Source of the DNA: Variovorax sp.
Lineage (GTDB): Bacteria; Pseudomonadota; Gammaproteobacteria; Burkholderiales; Burkholderiaceae_C
Direction: 5' to 3'
Length of the DNA stretch: 64,000 nucleotides
Assembly (NCBI GenBank): GCA_017744285.1
Contig: JAGIBP010000003.1
Span: 62,001-126,000 of the forward strand
Of the stretch, positions 24,860-35,181 are shown piece by piece; the first letter of the stretch is position 1; the number at the start of each line of letters is the position of its first letter. Below the pieces are notes generated by a model, which had not been told where the DNA came from, made no database searches, and worked only from the letters and a program-made list of their open reading frames with translations. A program made the translations under genes and the position numbers.

Positions 24860-26182
24860 ATGGCCTCGTCCACCCCCGACATCGTCCGCTTCCTCACAGG
24901 CATCACCACCAGCGGGACGCCGCACCTGGGCAACTACGTGGGCTCGGTGCGCCACTCGGTGCGCTTCAGCCGCCGTGCCGACGTGCAAAGCTTCTACTTC
25001 CTGGCCGACTACCACGCGCTGATCAAGGTCGACGAGCCGTCGCGCATCCAGCGCTCCACGCTCGAGATCGCGGCCACCTGGCTCGCCTGCGGGCTCGACC
25101 CCGAACGCGTGACCTTCTATCGCCAGTCCGACATCCCCGAGATCCCGGAGCTCACCTGGTTCCTGACCTGCGTCGCGGGCAAGGGCCTGCTCAACCGCGC
25201 CCATGCCTACAAGGCACAGGTCGACAAGAACACCGCCCGCGGCGAAGACCCCGATGCCGATGTGAGCGCCGGCCTCTTCATGTACCCGGTGCTGATGGCG
25301 GCCGACATCCTCATGTTCAACGCCCACAAGGTGCCGGTGGGCCGCGACCAGGTCCAGCACATCGAGATGGCACGCGACATGGGCGCGAGCTTCAACCATC
25401 TCTACGGCGAGCACTTCACGCTGCCCGAGGCCGAGATCGACGACGCGGTGGCCACGCTGCCGGGCCTCGACGGCCGCAAGATGAGCAAGAGCTACGACAA
25501 CACGATCCCGCTCTTCACGCCACGCGCCCAGCTGCAGAAGCTCATCTCGGGCATCGTCACCGATTCGCGCGCGCCCGGCGAGCCCAAGGACACCGAGGGT
25601 TCGGCGCTGTTCCAGATCTACCAGGCCTTCGCCGACAGCGAGGAGACGGAGACCTTGCGCCGCGCCTACGCCGACGGCATCGGATGGGGCGACGCGAAGC
25701 AGATCCTCTTCGAGCGCATCGACCGCGAGATCGCACCGATGCGCCAGCATTACGACGAATTGATCAACGACCCCGCGCAGATCGAGAAGATCCTGCGCGC
25801 CGGCGCCGAGAAGGCCCGTGCCTTGTCGCGCCCCTTCATGACCGAGCTTCGCCACGCGGTGGGGCTGCGCAACCTGGCCACGAGCGCGAAGCCCGCGGCG
25901 CGCAAGGCGGCCAAGGTCGCCCGCCCGAGCTTCAAGCAATACAGGGAAAGCGATGGTCTTTTCTACTTCAAGTTTCTCGACGCGGCGGGTGCTCAACTGG
26001 TACAAAGCCGAGGGTTCCCGACACCGCAAGAGGCAGGCCGTGCCATCGCCACGCTGAAGCAGGCGCGCGGCGCCGCGCTGACCGAGCTGGCCGCCCAGCT
26101 CGAGCCCCTCGACGGCGAGGGCATCCGCGCCGCTTCGGCGGCGCTGGAGGCACTGGCCGCCGAAGCGGCAGGCGAGAACTGA
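24860..26182 (+). CDS. trpS: Tryptophanyl-tRNA synthetase with C-terminal extension
   Basis: 440 residues. The class I signatures are GTPHLGNYVGS (HIGH-like, near residue 19) and GRKMSKSYDNT (KMSKS, near residue 207). Bacterial TrpRS is usually about 330-350 residues. After the catalytic and anticodon domains this protein adds roughly 90 residues: a basic Ala-rich linker, then SDGLFYFKFLDAAGAQLV and a helical tail, which resemble a YegP/DUF1508-like fold. It charges tRNA-Trp. Confidence 0.93.
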   Translation: MASSTPDIVRFLTGITTSGTPHLGNYVGSVRHSVRFSRRADVQSFYFLADYHALIKVDEPSRIQRSTLEIAATWLACGLDPERVTFYRQSDIPEIPELTWFLTCVAGKGLLNRAHAYKAQVDKNTARGEDPDADVSAGLFMYPVLMAADILMFNAHKVPVGRDQVQHIEMARDMGASFNHLYGEHFTLPEAEIDDAVATLPGLDGRKMSKSYDNTIPLFTPRAQLQKLISGIVTDSRAPGEPKDTEGSALFQIYQAFADSEETETLRRAYADGIGWGDAKQILFERIDREIAPMRQHYDELINDPAQIEKILRAGAEKARALSRPFMTELRHAVGLRNLATSAKPAARKAAKVARPSFKQYRESDGLFYFKFLDAAGAQLVQSRGFPTPQEAGRAIATLKQARGAALTELAAQLEPLDGEGIRAASAALEALAAEAAGEN

Positions 26183-26245
26183 TTCGAGTGAGAGCAAACA
26201 CGCGGCGAGGGAGACGACCCGGACCGCGGACACAGTGAGAGAACC

Positions 26246-26842
26246 ATGAGCATCTACGTCATCGACGACCACCCCCTCATGCGCGACGCCATCGTGATGG
26301 TGCTGCGCCGCCTTCGCCCGGCCGAGACCATCGTCGAGCTCGAACGCCTCGACAAGCTCACCGCCGCGGTCAAGCAGCACGGGGCGCCGGGGCTGTTCTG
26401 CCTGGACCTGAAGCTGCCGGACACCACCGGCGTTTCCGGTGTGGTGGCGGTCAAGCACGACTATCCGGATGTGCCGATCGCGGTCTACTCCGCCTCGCCC
26501 TCGGCCGACATGGAAGAAGCGTGCATCGAGGCCGGCGCCGACACCTACATCGAGAAGTCCGCCAGCTCGGCCGAACTCACCGCGGCGCTGCGCGGCCTGC
26601 TGATGGCCGACACCGAGGCGGAAGAACCGGTCACCGCGGCCAGCAACAAGCTCTCGAAGCGCCAGACCCAGCTCATCGCGATGCTCGACCAGGGCATGAG
26701 CAACCGCGACATCGCCACCGAGCTCGACATCAGCGAGCACACCGTGAAGGTGCACCTGTGGCGCCTGTTCCGCCGCCTGGGCGTCAAGAGCCGCACGCAG
26801 GCGCTGCACCACGCCCGCACCAACGGGCTGCTTCCCGGCTAG
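26246..26842 (+). CDS. Two-component response regulator, NarL/LuxR type
   Basis: 198 residues. The receiver domain starts MSIYVIDDHPLMRDA; the phospho-acceptor Asp lies in FCLDLKLPD, and Lys in YIEKSAS. A LuxR-type helix-turn-helix follows (LSKRQTQLIAMLDQGMSNRDIATELDISEHTVKVHLWRLF). Its stop overlaps the stop of the convergent histidine kinase by 3 nt, suggesting a cognate pair. Confidence 0.9.
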   Translation: MSIYVIDDHPLMRDAIVMVLRRLRPAETIVELERLDKLTAAVKQHGAPGLFCLDLKLPDTTGVSGVVAVKHDYPDVPIAVYSASPSADMEEACIEAGADTYIEKSASSAELTAALRGLLMADTEAEEPVTAASNKLSKRQTQLIAMLDQGMSNRDIATELDISEHTVKVHLWRLFRRLGVKSRTQALHHARTNGLLPG

Positions 26843-28275
26843 CCGACCGCGCCCGAGATCCGGGTCTGCGCCTGGCTCTCGTCCGCGTCGTGCAACGCGA
26901 CGCGGAACACGCTGCCCTTGCCCAGGCGCGAGCGCACGCTGACCGGATGACCCAGCGCGTGCGACAGGCGCGCCACGATGGCCAGGCCCAGGCCGAAGCC
27001 GTCCGAGGTGCCGGCATGGTCGGCCACCTTGTAGAACTCCAGGAACACGTCGCGCAGGTGCTCGCGGGCGATGCCGATGCCCGTGTCCCAGACCTCCACC
27101 CTGAGGCCGTCGCGCGTCTGCCGCGACGCGAGCAGCACGCCGCCCTCGGCGGTGTACTTGATCGCGTTGGCGAGCAGGTTGCCGATCATGCGGCGCACGC
27201 GGATCGGGTCGGTCAGCACCGTGCCCGGCGTGACGTGCACGCGGAAGGTCAGGCCCTTGGCTTCGGCCACCGGGCGGTATTGCAGCTCGAGATCGTGCAG
27301 CAGCTGCGCGACGTCGACCCGCTCGATATGCAGCCGCACCTGGCCCGAATCGATGCGCGCCAGGTCGAACAGCGAGTCGAACAGCGCATTGACCGCATGC
27401 GTGGCGCGCACGATCTTGGGCGCGATCTCGGCCACCAGCTCGGGCTCGTTGCGCAGCCAGTCCGCGTAGAGCGACAGGGCCAGCACCGGCTGGCGCATGT
27501 CGTGCGCCGCGCTGGCCAGAAAGCGGTTCTTCATCGCCACCGCCGAGACGGCCGCCTGGCGCTGCTGGGTGAGCGAGTTGATCAGGATGTGGTTGTGGAA
27601 CAGCAGCTCGAAGCTGTTGCGCGCGGTCTCGTGGATGCGGCGGCCGGCCCGCAGCAGCAGCCACCAGTGCAGCCCCGGCAGCATCAGGAAACCGTAGTGG
27701 AAATGCGGCTTCTCGAAATTGAGCTCGACCAGCCGCAGCGCGATGGCCGCCAGCATCGTGAAGAACAGCGTGTTCACGTAGCGCTTGAGCAGCGGCGGAT
27801 GCAGCGCCAGCCCGTTGAGCGGGAAGGTCGCGACGCCGGCCACGATGAGCCAGCTCATGAACTGGTTCACCAGCGGCGTGCGCTCGAAGAAGATCAGGAT
27901 CGACAGGCCCCAGGCGAACGCGCTCGTGCTCCAGAGGAAGCGATAGTGGTCGACGAAGTACTGCTGCGCGGCCGAGTCGCGGTCGGCGTAGTGGCGCGCG
28001 TAGATCTGCTCGCCCCAGATGCGGCAGGCCGTGGCCGCCACGCCCACGCAGAGCCACGCGATGAGCTGCCAGGAAGGCACGTGCCCCCAGCTCAGGCCCA
28101 CCATCGCCGGCATCAGCGCCGCGGCGAGCAGGTACGAGCCGCGCGAGGCGCGCATGAGGCTTCGGATCAGCTCGCCCCGGACCCACGGTTCCGCCTCGTC
28201 GGCGGATGCCGGCGCGGGCGTGAGGCTCGCGAAGGAGGAGTTGCCCAGGCCCGCGAACGACGAATTTCCCATCAT
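26839..28275 (-). CDS. Membrane sensor histidine kinase
   Basis: 478 residues. The N-terminus contains a short duplication (GNSSFAGL and GNSSFASL). About six hydrophobic segments lie between residues 50 and 205. The H-box is AAHDMRQPVLALSLYADWL (His near residue 262), followed by N-box NLLANAIKYT, and G-boxes DTGIGI and GFGLGLA. The periplasmic sensing surface is small, so the signal may be in the membrane. The facing response regulator is the likely partner. ATG at 28275 is followed by a second ATG. Confidence 0.9.
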   Translation of the reverse strand: MMGNSSFAGLGNSSFASLTPAPASADEAEPWVRGELIRSLMRASRGSYLLAAALMPAMVGLSWGHVPSWQLIAWLCVGVAATACRIWGEQIYARHYADRDSAAQQYFVDHYRFLWSTSAFAWGLSILIFFERTPLVNQFMSWLIVAGVATFPLNGLALHPPLLKRYVNTLFFTMLAAIALRLVELNFEKPHFHYGFLMLPGLHWWLLLRAGRRIHETARNSFELLFHNHILINSLTQQRQAAVSAVAMKNRFLASAAHDMRQPVLALSLYADWLRNEPELVAEIAPKIVRATHAVNALFDSLFDLARIDSGQVRLHIERVDVAQLLHDLELQYRPVAEAKGLTFRVHVTPGTVLTDPIRVRRMIGNLLANAIKYTAEGGVLLASRQTRDGLRVEVWDTGIGIAREHLRDVFLEFYKVADHAGTSDGFGLGLAIVARLSHALGHPVSVRSRLGKGSVFRVALHDADESQAQTRISGAVG

Positions 28276-28310
28276 GGCAATAGTGCCCCTTTGTCAGTCG
28301 CCAGCCCACG

Positions 28311-28333
28311 AAAAAAAGCCCCTCGCGAGGGGC
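28311..28333 (-). terminator. Intrinsic terminator downstream of pcp
   Basis: GCCCCTCGCGAGGGGC (28318-28333) is a perfect palindrome. On the minus strand it is followed by seven T (28317-28311). It lies between pcp and the histidine kinase gene and would end the pcp transcript about 190 nt after its stop. Confidence 0.8.
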
Positions 28334-28507
28334 CTGCCTGCGGCCGCGTGGCCACACGACGATGTGAGGTGCTCGGCGGAATATGTCTACCCTCGACACG
28401 CCGCCCACCGAGCGCCGGCCTGTCGCACCCGCGATCTTAATGCCCGCCGTGGCCGCGATCGTCGATCTGGCCGCATCGCGGATCAACAAGGCACGGCCGC
28501 CCGGTGC
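28334..28507. other. Gap between the terminator and pcp without a supported gene
   Basis: About 170 bp of GC-rich sequence. A plus-strand open frame from 28383 runs through it, but continues antisense across the whole of pcp and has no family features. I see no RNA gene or repeat here. Confidence 0.4.
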
Positions 28508-29179
28508 TCAATGCAGTTGGCCGCCCTCCTCGCGCACGTCGTGCCGCACCGTGTACGCGGTGCGCAGCAGCGTGCGCAGGCCCTCGACCTGCGTCGCCAG
28601 CGCCATGCTCGGCACGCCCGGCAGGCGGGCGGCCTGCTCCGGCAGGCAAGGCAGGTGCACGAAGCCGCCGCGCGCCGAAGCCAGCTCGTGCCGCGTGGCG
28701 AGCCGGTGCATCAGCGCGAAGAAGACATGGTTGCAGACGAAGGTGCCCGCGCTGTTCGACACCGACGCGGGCACCCCCGCGGCGCGCAGGTCGCGCACGA
28801 TGGCCTTGATCGGCAAGGTCGAGAAATACGCCGTCGGCGCACCCGCCACCACCGGCGCGTCGACCGGCCTGCGGCCTGCGTTGTCCGGGATGCGCGCGTC
28901 GTCGACGTTGATCGCCACGCGCTCGGGCGAGATCTCCGCGCGCGCGCCGGCCAGGCCCAGCGCGACGATGAGGGCGGGGCGAGCCTCGGCGAGCGCGCCA
29001 TCGAGCGCCTCGATGGCGCGGCCGAACACGCAGGGCAGCCGCACCGCCTTGACTTCCGCGCCCTCGCACACCCAGCCGTCGAGCGCACGGGCGACTTCCC
29101 ACGAGGGATTGACCGTATCGCGATCGAAGGGCTCGAAGCCGGTGACGAGGATGCGAGGGTCGGATTCGCGTGATGACAT
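28508..29179 (-). CDS. pcp: Pyrrolidone-carboxylate peptidase (pyroglutamyl peptidase I)
   Basis: 223 residues. The family motif GFEPFD is at residues 14-19. The catalytic Cys is C149 in SNSAGTFVCN, the His is H175 in GGFVHLP, and the Glu lies in the EISPERVAIN region before DDARIPDN. The enzyme removes N-terminal pyroglutamate from peptides in the cytoplasm. ATG at 29179. It follows tRNA-Ser and its terminator, so it must have its own promoter or rely on read-through. Confidence 0.93.
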   Translation of the reverse strand: MSSRESDPRILVTGFEPFDRDTVNPSWEVARALDGWVCEGAEVKAVRLPCVFGRAIEALDGALAEARPALIVALGLAGARAEISPERVAINVDDARIPDNAGRRPVDAPVVAGAPTAYFSTLPIKAIVRDLRAAGVPASVSNSAGTFVCNHVFFALMHRLATRHELASARGGFVHLPCLPEQAARLPGVPSMALATQVEGLRTLLRTAYTVRHDVREEGGQLH

Positions 29180-29205
29180 GACGCGCCTTTCAATGCGGCA
29201 AAACC

Positions 29206-29238
29206 AAAAAGCCCCGGCAGCAGGCGCTGTCGGGGCTT
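29206..29238 (-). terminator. Intrinsic terminator of the tRNA-Ser transcript
   Basis: AGCCCCG (29210 on) pairs with CGGGGCT (to 29237), extended by CAGC/GCTG around the loop. On the minus strand it is followed by TTTTTGGTTTT. It lies 6 nt beyond the tRNA CCA end. Confidence 0.8.
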
Positions 29239-29243
29239 GGGTC

Positions 29244-29334
29244 TGGAGGAGAGGGAGGGATTCGAACCCTCGGTGGGCTATGAACCCACGCCTGATTTCG
29301 AGTCAGGTACATTAGACCACTCTGCCACCTCTCC
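29244..29334 (-). tRNA. tRNA-Ser (anticodon CGA)
   Basis: Read on the minus strand it begins GGAGAGG, pairing fully with CCTCTCC at the 3' side. The anticodon stem is CCTGA/TCAGG around CTCGAAA, giving anticodon CGA (codon UCG). A long variable arm (GTGGG/CCCAC) and T-arm GAGGG-TTCGAAT-CCCTC are typical of class II tRNA-Ser. CCA is encoded at 29246-29244. The discriminator base (29247) reads as T, where bacterial tRNA-Ser normally has G. The gene is followed by a clear terminator and preceded by serS on the same strand. Confidence 0.95.
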
Positions 29335-29353
29335 GGTGTCGGTCAAGCCCACG

Positions 29354-29359
29354 ATTCTA
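29354..29359 (-). promoter_or_regulatory. Possible -10 box for tRNA-Ser
   Basis: TAGAAT on the minus strand lies about 20 nt before the tRNA 5' end, a normal distance. A convincing -35 hexamer is not evident 16-18 nt upstream; the region there is ATAAAA. Confidence 0.35.
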
Positions 29360-29380
29360 GCAGACCTTGGGCCGGTTTTA

Positions 29381-30724
<1,344 letters not shown>

Positions 30725-30774
30725 TTAGGTGCGCATGCGATCGTGTCCCTCCCCCACACCCAAGGAGCCAAGCA

Positions 30775-31185
30775 ATGGAAGCCTATCTGTCCTTCAACGG
30801 CAACGCGGCCGAGGCGCTGGCGTTCTACGCGCAATGCCTGGGCGGCAAGATCGAGTTCAGCATGACCTTCGGCGAAAGCCCCATGGGCGCGCAGACGCCC
30901 GAGAGCCACAAGAACAAGATCATGCATGCCACCCTGTCGGCGCGCGGCGGCAAGCTGATGGCGTCCGACCTTCCGCCCGAGTACAAGTTCGAGGGCTACA
31001 AGGGCTTCTCGCTGTCGGTGCAAGCCAAGGACGTGAAGGAAGGCGAGCAGCTCTACAACGCCCTCGCCGCGGGCGGAAAGGCCACGATGCCCTATGCCGC
31101 GACATTCTGGTCGCCGGGCTTCGGCATGCTCGAAGACAAGTTCGGCGTGCCGTGGATGGTCAACGTCGACCATCCGCAGGGCTGA
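30775..31185 (+). CDS. VOC-family protein, PhnB-like
   Basis: 136 residues. The start MEAYLSFNGNAAEALAFYAQCLGG and end WSPGFGMLEDKFGVPWMVN are typical of the PhnB/DUF1338-like glyoxalase-fold proteins. The fold often binds a metal with His and Glu residues, but the reaction is not predictable. AGGAG lies 8 nt before ATG at 30775. Confidence 0.85.
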   Translation: MEAYLSFNGNAAEALAFYAQCLGGKIEFSMTFGESPMGAQTPESHKNKIMHATLSARGGKLMASDLPPEYKFEGYKGFSLSVQAKDVKEGEQLYNALAAGGKATMPYAATFWSPGFGMLEDKFGVPWMVNVDHPQG

Positions 31186-31197
31186 CGAAGGGCGGCT

Positions 31198-32166
31198 TCA
31201 GGCCAGCGTCGCGGGATCGACGTTGGCGCCGCAGACGATGAGGCAGACCTTCTCGCCGTCGCGCGGCACGAAGGCGCCGCGTTGCAGCGCCGCCAGCGGC
31301 AGCGCGGCGGCCGGCTCGACGGCCAGTTTCAGCTCCGTCCACAGCCAGCGCTGCGCGGTGCGGATCGCCTCGTCGGGAAGAAGCAGCGCCTCGGGGACGT
31401 GCCGCTGCGCGAGATCCCAGGCGAAGTGCCCGATGCGCCGCGCGCCGAGCGAATCGGCCGCGATGCCGCCCACGTCGACGTCCACCGGCTCGCCGGCCTC
31501 CCGCGCGCGGAACAAGGTCGGGGCGAGTGCGGGTTCGAGCGCGACCACGCGGGCGCGGCGCTCGAACCACGCCGCGAGGCCGCCGAGCAGGCCGCCGCCG
31601 CCCACGCTGACGAGCACGGCGTCGGGCAGGCCGCCCTCCGCCTCGATCTCGCGCCCGAGCGTGCCGGCGCCGGCGACGACCTCGGGCTGGTCGTAGGCAT
31701 GGGTCAGCAGCGCGCCGGTCTGGCGCTGGCGCGCCAGGCAGGCCGCCAGCGCGTCGGCATAGGCCGCGCCGCCCACCACCACGTCGGCGCCCAGCGCGCG
31801 CAGGCGCGCGCGCTTGGCCTCGGACGACAGCTCGGGCAGGAAGACCTCGCAGCGAACGCCCAGCGCCTGCGCGGCGGCGGCGGTCGCGATGCCCGCGTTG
31901 CCGCCGGAGGCCACGATCACGCCGCTCGCGGGGATGTCGTTGGCCAGCAGCCGGTTCATCATGCCGCGTGCCTTGAAGCTGCCGCTGGTCTGCAGGTGCT
32001 CGAGCTTCAGCCAGACCTCCGCCCCGCGGGCCTGCACGCCGAACGTCGATGCGGGGAGCTTCCAGAGCGGTGTCTCGCGAAGAAAGCCCGGTGCGCGCGC
32101 GCGGGCGCGCGTTGCCGCCGACTCGATGTCCGCGCGCCAGTCGAGCACAGCGCCGGCGGGCGTCAC
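31198..32166 (-). CDS. Serine/threonine dehydratase-like PLP enzyme
   Basis: 322 residues of fold type II PLP enzymes. The cofactor Lys lies in TSGSFKARG (near residue 65) and the phosphate loop is [26 protein letters not shown] is the substrate-binding loop. It probably deaminates threonine or serine; there is no regulatory ACT domain. GTG at 32166 overlaps the ispH stop (GTGA), so it is coupled to ispH. Confidence 0.87.
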   Translation of the reverse strand: MTPAGAVLDWRADIESAATRARARAPGFLRETPLWKLPASTFGVQARGAEVWLKLEHLQTSGSFKARGMMNRLLANDIPASGVIVASGGNAGIATAAAAQALGVRCEVFLPELSSEAKRARLRALGADVVVGGAAYADALAACLARQRQTGALLTHAYDQPEVVAGAGTLGREIEAEGGLPDAVLVSVGGGGLLGGLAAWFERRARVVALEPALAPTLFRAREAGEPVDVDVGGIAADSLGARRIGHFAWDLAQRHVPEALLLPDEAIRTAQRWLWTELKLAVEPAAALPLAALQRGAFVPRDGEKVCLIVCGANVDPATLA

Positions 32167-33188
32167 GAGATGTGCCTCGGCGCCACGGAGTCCTCCAGCT
32201 TGAGCCCTTTGGGGAGCGGGAACTTGAGCGTTTCCTGGATGCCGTCCATCTTGCGCACGGACACGGCGCCCAGCGCCTTGATGCGAGCGATCACCTCGGC
32301 CACCAGCACCTCGGGGGCGGAGGCGCCGGCCGTGAGGCCCACGCGCGTCTTGCCCTCGAACCATTCGGGCTTCAGCTCGGCGGCCGAATCGACCATGTAG
32401 CTCTCGGTGCCCAGGCGCTGCGCCAGTTCGCGCAGGCGGTTGCTGTTGGAACTGGTCGGGCTGCCGACCACGATCACCAGATCGACCTGCGGGCTCAACA
32501 GCTTCACGGCGTCCTGGCGATTCTGCGTGGCGTAGCAGATGTCCTGCTGCTTGGGCTCGCGCACGTTCGGAAAGCGCGCGCGCACGGCCGCGGAGATCTC
32601 GGCGGCGTCGTCGACCGATAGCGTGGTCTGCGTGACGACCGCGAGCTTCTCGGTCTGCCCGGGCGCCACGCGCTGCACGTCTTGCACGTCTTCCACCAGG
32701 TGGATGCCGCTCGAGAGCTGGCCCATCGTGCCTTCGACTTCCGGGTGGCCCTTGTGGCCGATCATGATGAACTCGTAGCCTTCCTTCGCGAGCTTGGCGA
32801 CCTCGACGTGCACCTTGGTCACCAGCGGGCAGGTGGCGTCGAAGACCTCGAAGCCGCGCTCGCGCGCCTCGGCCTGCACCGCCTTGCTGACGCCGTGCGC
32901 GCTGAACACCAGCGTCGCGCCGGGCGGCACTTCGGCGAGGTCCTCGATGAAGATCGCGCCCTTGGCCTTGAGCTCGCTCACCACGTAGGTGTTGTGCACG
33001 ATCTCGTGGCGCACGTAGATCGGCGCGCCGAACTTGGCGAGCGCGCGCTCGACGATCTCGATCGCGCGGTCCACGCCGGCGCAGAAGCCGCGCGGCTCCG
33101 CGAGGATGACCTCCTGCACCTGGGTGGCCGGGCTCCCCTCGCGCGGCAGCGCGTCGGGATTCGCCTTCGGAGCGGGCGCGCGGCTCAC
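32163..33188 (-). CDS. ispH: 4-hydroxy-3-methylbut-2-enyl diphosphate reductase
   Basis: 341 residues from GTG at 33188, which overlaps the upstream FKBP stop. An alternative GTG at 33119 would give 318 residues and start just before [18 protein letters not shown]. The three cluster Cys lie in GFCAGV, ATCPLV and [15 protein letters not shown] and [11 protein letters not shown] are also family motifs. The enzyme makes IPP and DMAPP in the MEP pathway and carries a [4Fe-4S] cluster. Confidence 0.94.
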   Translation of the reverse strand: MSRAPAPKANPDALPREGSPATQVQEVILAEPRGFCAGVDRAIEIVERALAKFGAPIYVRHEIVHNTYVVSELKAKGAIFIEDLAEVPPGATLVFSAHGVSKAVQAEARERGFEVFDATCPLVTKVHVEVAKLAKEGYEFIMIGHKGHPEVEGTMGQLSSGIHLVEDVQDVQRVAPGQTEKLAVVTQTTLSVDDAAEISAAVRARFPNVREPKQQDICYATQNRQDAVKLLSPQVDLVIVVGSPTSSNSNRLRELAQRLGTESYMVDSAAELKPEWFEGKTRVGLTAGASAPEVLVAEVIARIKALGAVSVRKMDGIQETLKFPLPKGLKLEDSVAPRHIS

Positions 33189-33643
33189 AGGACCCCGATC
33201 AGCTTCACCTCGAAGGTCACCGGCTGACCTGCGAGCGGATGGTTGAAATCGAAGCGCACGGCGGTCTCGTTCGATTCGATCACGGCGCCGGCGTAGCTGC
33301 CGGTGCCGTCCGGCGTGGGGAACTGCACCACGTCGCCGACGGCGTACTGTTCGTCCGGGTCGCCCATCTGCGCGAGCAGCTTGCGTGCGACCCATTGCTG
33401 CATGTCCGGGTTGCGTTCGCCGAAGGCGGCGCCGGCCGGCAGCTCGAAGGTGGTGTGCGTGCCCTCTTCCAGGCCGATCAGGCGCTGCTCGACGGCCGGC
33501 GAGAGCTCGCCCGTGCCCAGCGAGAGCGTGGCCGGCTTGTCGCTGAAGGTGTTGATGATGTCGCCCGCAGGGCCGGCAAGCCGGTAGTGCAGCGTGAGGA
33601 AGGAACCGGCGATGACGACGGCGGGCTGGGAGGTCGAGGACAA
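33185..33643 (-). CDS. FKBP-type peptidyl-prolyl cis-trans isomerase, SlpA-like
   Basis: 152 residues with SlyD/SlpA-type organisation: [26 protein letters not shown], an insert-in-flap region and [21 protein letters not shown]. It lacks the His-rich tail of SlyD. TTG at 33643 is used because an in-frame TAG lies five codons upstream and no ATG or GTG occurs before the conserved part. It is commonly located before ispH (as fkpB-ispH in E. coli). Confidence 0.9.
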   Translation of the reverse strand: MSSTSQPAVVIAGSFLTLHYRLAGPAGDIINTFSDKPATLSLGTGELSPAVEQRLIGLEEGTHTTFELPAGAAFGERNPDMQQWVARKLLAQMGDPDEQYAVGDVVQFPTPDGTGSYAGAVIESNETAVRFDFNHPLAGQPVTFEVKLIGVL

Positions 33644-33708
33644 GGTGGAAGGCCGCTATAGACTGAGGGGCGTATTTTAGGGAGAGGGGCTCGAACCCCA
33701 CTGAAGGC

Positions 33709-34386
33709 ATGACATTCAAGGACTTGATTGCCGAGTCGCGCCCGCGCGAGAAGCTCATCGCCTTCGGCGCCGGCGCGCTCGCCGATGCCGAACTGGTGGC
33801 CCTGCTGCTGCGGACCGGCATCCGCGGCAAGAACGTGCTGCAGTTGTCGCGGGAGCTGCTGGACGCCTTCGGCGGGCTCAGCGGCCTGCTGCACGCCGGG
33901 CTGGACGATCTCAAGCGCATCAAGGGCCTGGGCGGCACCGCCAAGCGCGCCGAACTCGCGGCCGTGCTCGAACTCGCGCGCCGGGCCATGGCCGAGGGCT
34001 TGCGCGAACGCCCGGTCTTCGATTCGCCCGGCAGCGTCAAGCACTACCTGCAGTTGCACCTCGCGGCGCGGCCGCACGAGGTGTTTGCGGCGCTCTTCCT
34101 CGACAGCCAGCACCGGCTGATCGCCATGGAGGAACTCTTTCGCGGCACCCTGACCCAGACCAGCGTCTATCCGCGCGAGGTCGTCGCCCGGTCCCTGCAC
34201 CACCACGCCGCGGCCGTGGTGCTCGCGCACAACCACCCCAGCGGCAGCGCGGAGCCGTCGCGTGCCGACGAACTCCTGACGCAGACGCTCAAGAGCGCCC
34301 TGGCGCTCGTCGACGTGCACGTGCTGGACCACATCGTCGTGGGCCGCGGCCAGACGCTGTCGATGGCCGAGCGCGGCCTGGTGTGA
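33709..34386 (+). CDS. radC: RadC-family JAB/MPN metalloprotein
   Basis: 225 residues. The N-terminal helix-hairpin-helix region includes [18 protein letters not shown]. The JAMM metal site is Glu in MEELFRG, then [14 protein letters not shown]. Despite the name, a DNA repair role is doubtful for this family. ATG at 33709; the 65 bp to the divergent FKBP gene must hold both promoters. Confidence 0.93.
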   Translation: MTFKDLIAESRPREKLIAFGAGALADAELVALLLRTGIRGKNVLQLSRELLDAFGGLSGLLHAGLDDLKRIKGLGGTAKRAELAAVLELARRAMAEGLRERPVFDSPGSVKHYLQLHLAARPHEVFAALFLDSQHRLIAMEELFRGTLTQTSVYPREVVARSLHHHAAAVVLAHNHPSGSAEPSRADELLTQTLKSALALVDVHVLDHIVVGRGQTLSMAERGLV

Positions 34387-34449
34387 GCCCCTGCCACCGG
34401 TTTCCGGGATGGTCCCCGGCGCGAAAAAATGTAACCTTGCGCCCTTAGA

Positions 34450-34468
34450 GGGCCGCGGTGCGCGGCCC
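34450..34468. other. GC hairpin between radC and the response regulator
   Basis: GGGCCGCG and CGCGGCCC form an 8-bp perfect stem around GTG. No T-run follows. It lies about 65 nt after the radC stop and 25 nt before the next start; it may be a Rho-type terminator element or part of the leader. Confidence 0.35.
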
Positions 34469-34492
34469 GTCCCCCTGACACCGGAAGTGACC

Positions 34493-35164
34493 GTGGAAGA
34501 CATTCTGATCGTCGACGACGACCAGGCGGTGCGCGAGCGCCTGGAGCGCGTGGCCGCAGCGGCCGCGCCGCGCGCACGCTGCGCGATGGCCGGCTCGCTG
34601 GCCGAGGCGCGCCAGCGGCTCGCGAGCCACCGCTACGACCTCGCCCTGCTCGACGTCGGGCTGCCCGACGGCAGCGGCCTCGATCTGCTGCCGTGGATGC
34701 AGGCCCATGCGCCCGAGGTCGATGCCGTCGTCGTCTCCAGCCTCGGGGACGACGCCACCGTGCTGCAGGCCATCCGCGGCGGCGCGGTGGGCTACCTGCT
34801 GAAGAACGGCAGCGACGTGGAACTCGAACTCTCGCTGGGCAGCATGGAACGCGGCGGCGCGCCGATCGACCCGGTGATCGCCCGCCGCATCCTGAAGCTG
34901 ATGACCGCCCCGCCGGCCCTCTCACCCGGCCTTGCTACCATCAGCCCCACGCCGGTTCCGGCGGCGACCGCGGAACTCAGCGAACGCGAGATGGACGTGC
35001 TGCGGCTGGTCGCGCAGGGCCACAGCAACCGCGAGATCGCCCAGAGCCTGACCCTGTCCATCAATACCGTCGAATGCCACGCCAAGAACATCTACCGCAA
35101 GCTCGCCGTGCGGTCGCGTTCCGGTGCGGTCTACAGCGCGCGAACGAAGGGCCTGCTGCCCTGA
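34493..35164 (+). CDS. Two-component response regulator, NarL/LuxR type
   Basis: 223 residues. The receiver domain begins EDILIVDDDQAV; the phospho-acceptor Asp lies in ALLDVGLPDGSG and the Lys in YLLKNGS. The C-terminal LuxR helix-turn-helix is LSEREMDVLRLVAQGHSNREIAQSLTLSINTVECHAKNIYRKL. GTG at 34493 has GGAAG 5-6 nt upstream; a GTG two codons earlier is possible. It abuts the histidine kinase gene, its probable partner. Confidence 0.9.
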   Translation: MEDILIVDDDQAVRERLERVAAAAAPRARCAMAGSLAEARQRLASHRYDLALLDVGLPDGSGLDLLPWMQAHAPEVDAVVVSSLGDDATVLQAIRGGAVGYLLKNGSDVELELSLGSMERGGAPIDPVIARRILKLMTAPPALSPGLATISPTPVPAATAELSEREMDVLRLVAQGHSNREIAQSLTLSINTVECHAKNIYRKLAVRSRSGAVYSARTKGLLP

Positions 35165-35181
35165 TCGCGCAGGCCGGCGCG

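Noticed and set aside
28383..29315. Plus-strand frame starting in the gap after the histidine kinase
   Set aside because: Runs antisense through all of pcp and into the tRNA; no ribosome site or recognisable domain.
33119..33188. ispH start at GTG 33119
   Set aside because: Plausible and closer to the usual length, but GTG 33188 overlaps the upstream stop as other pairs here do; reported as an alternative.
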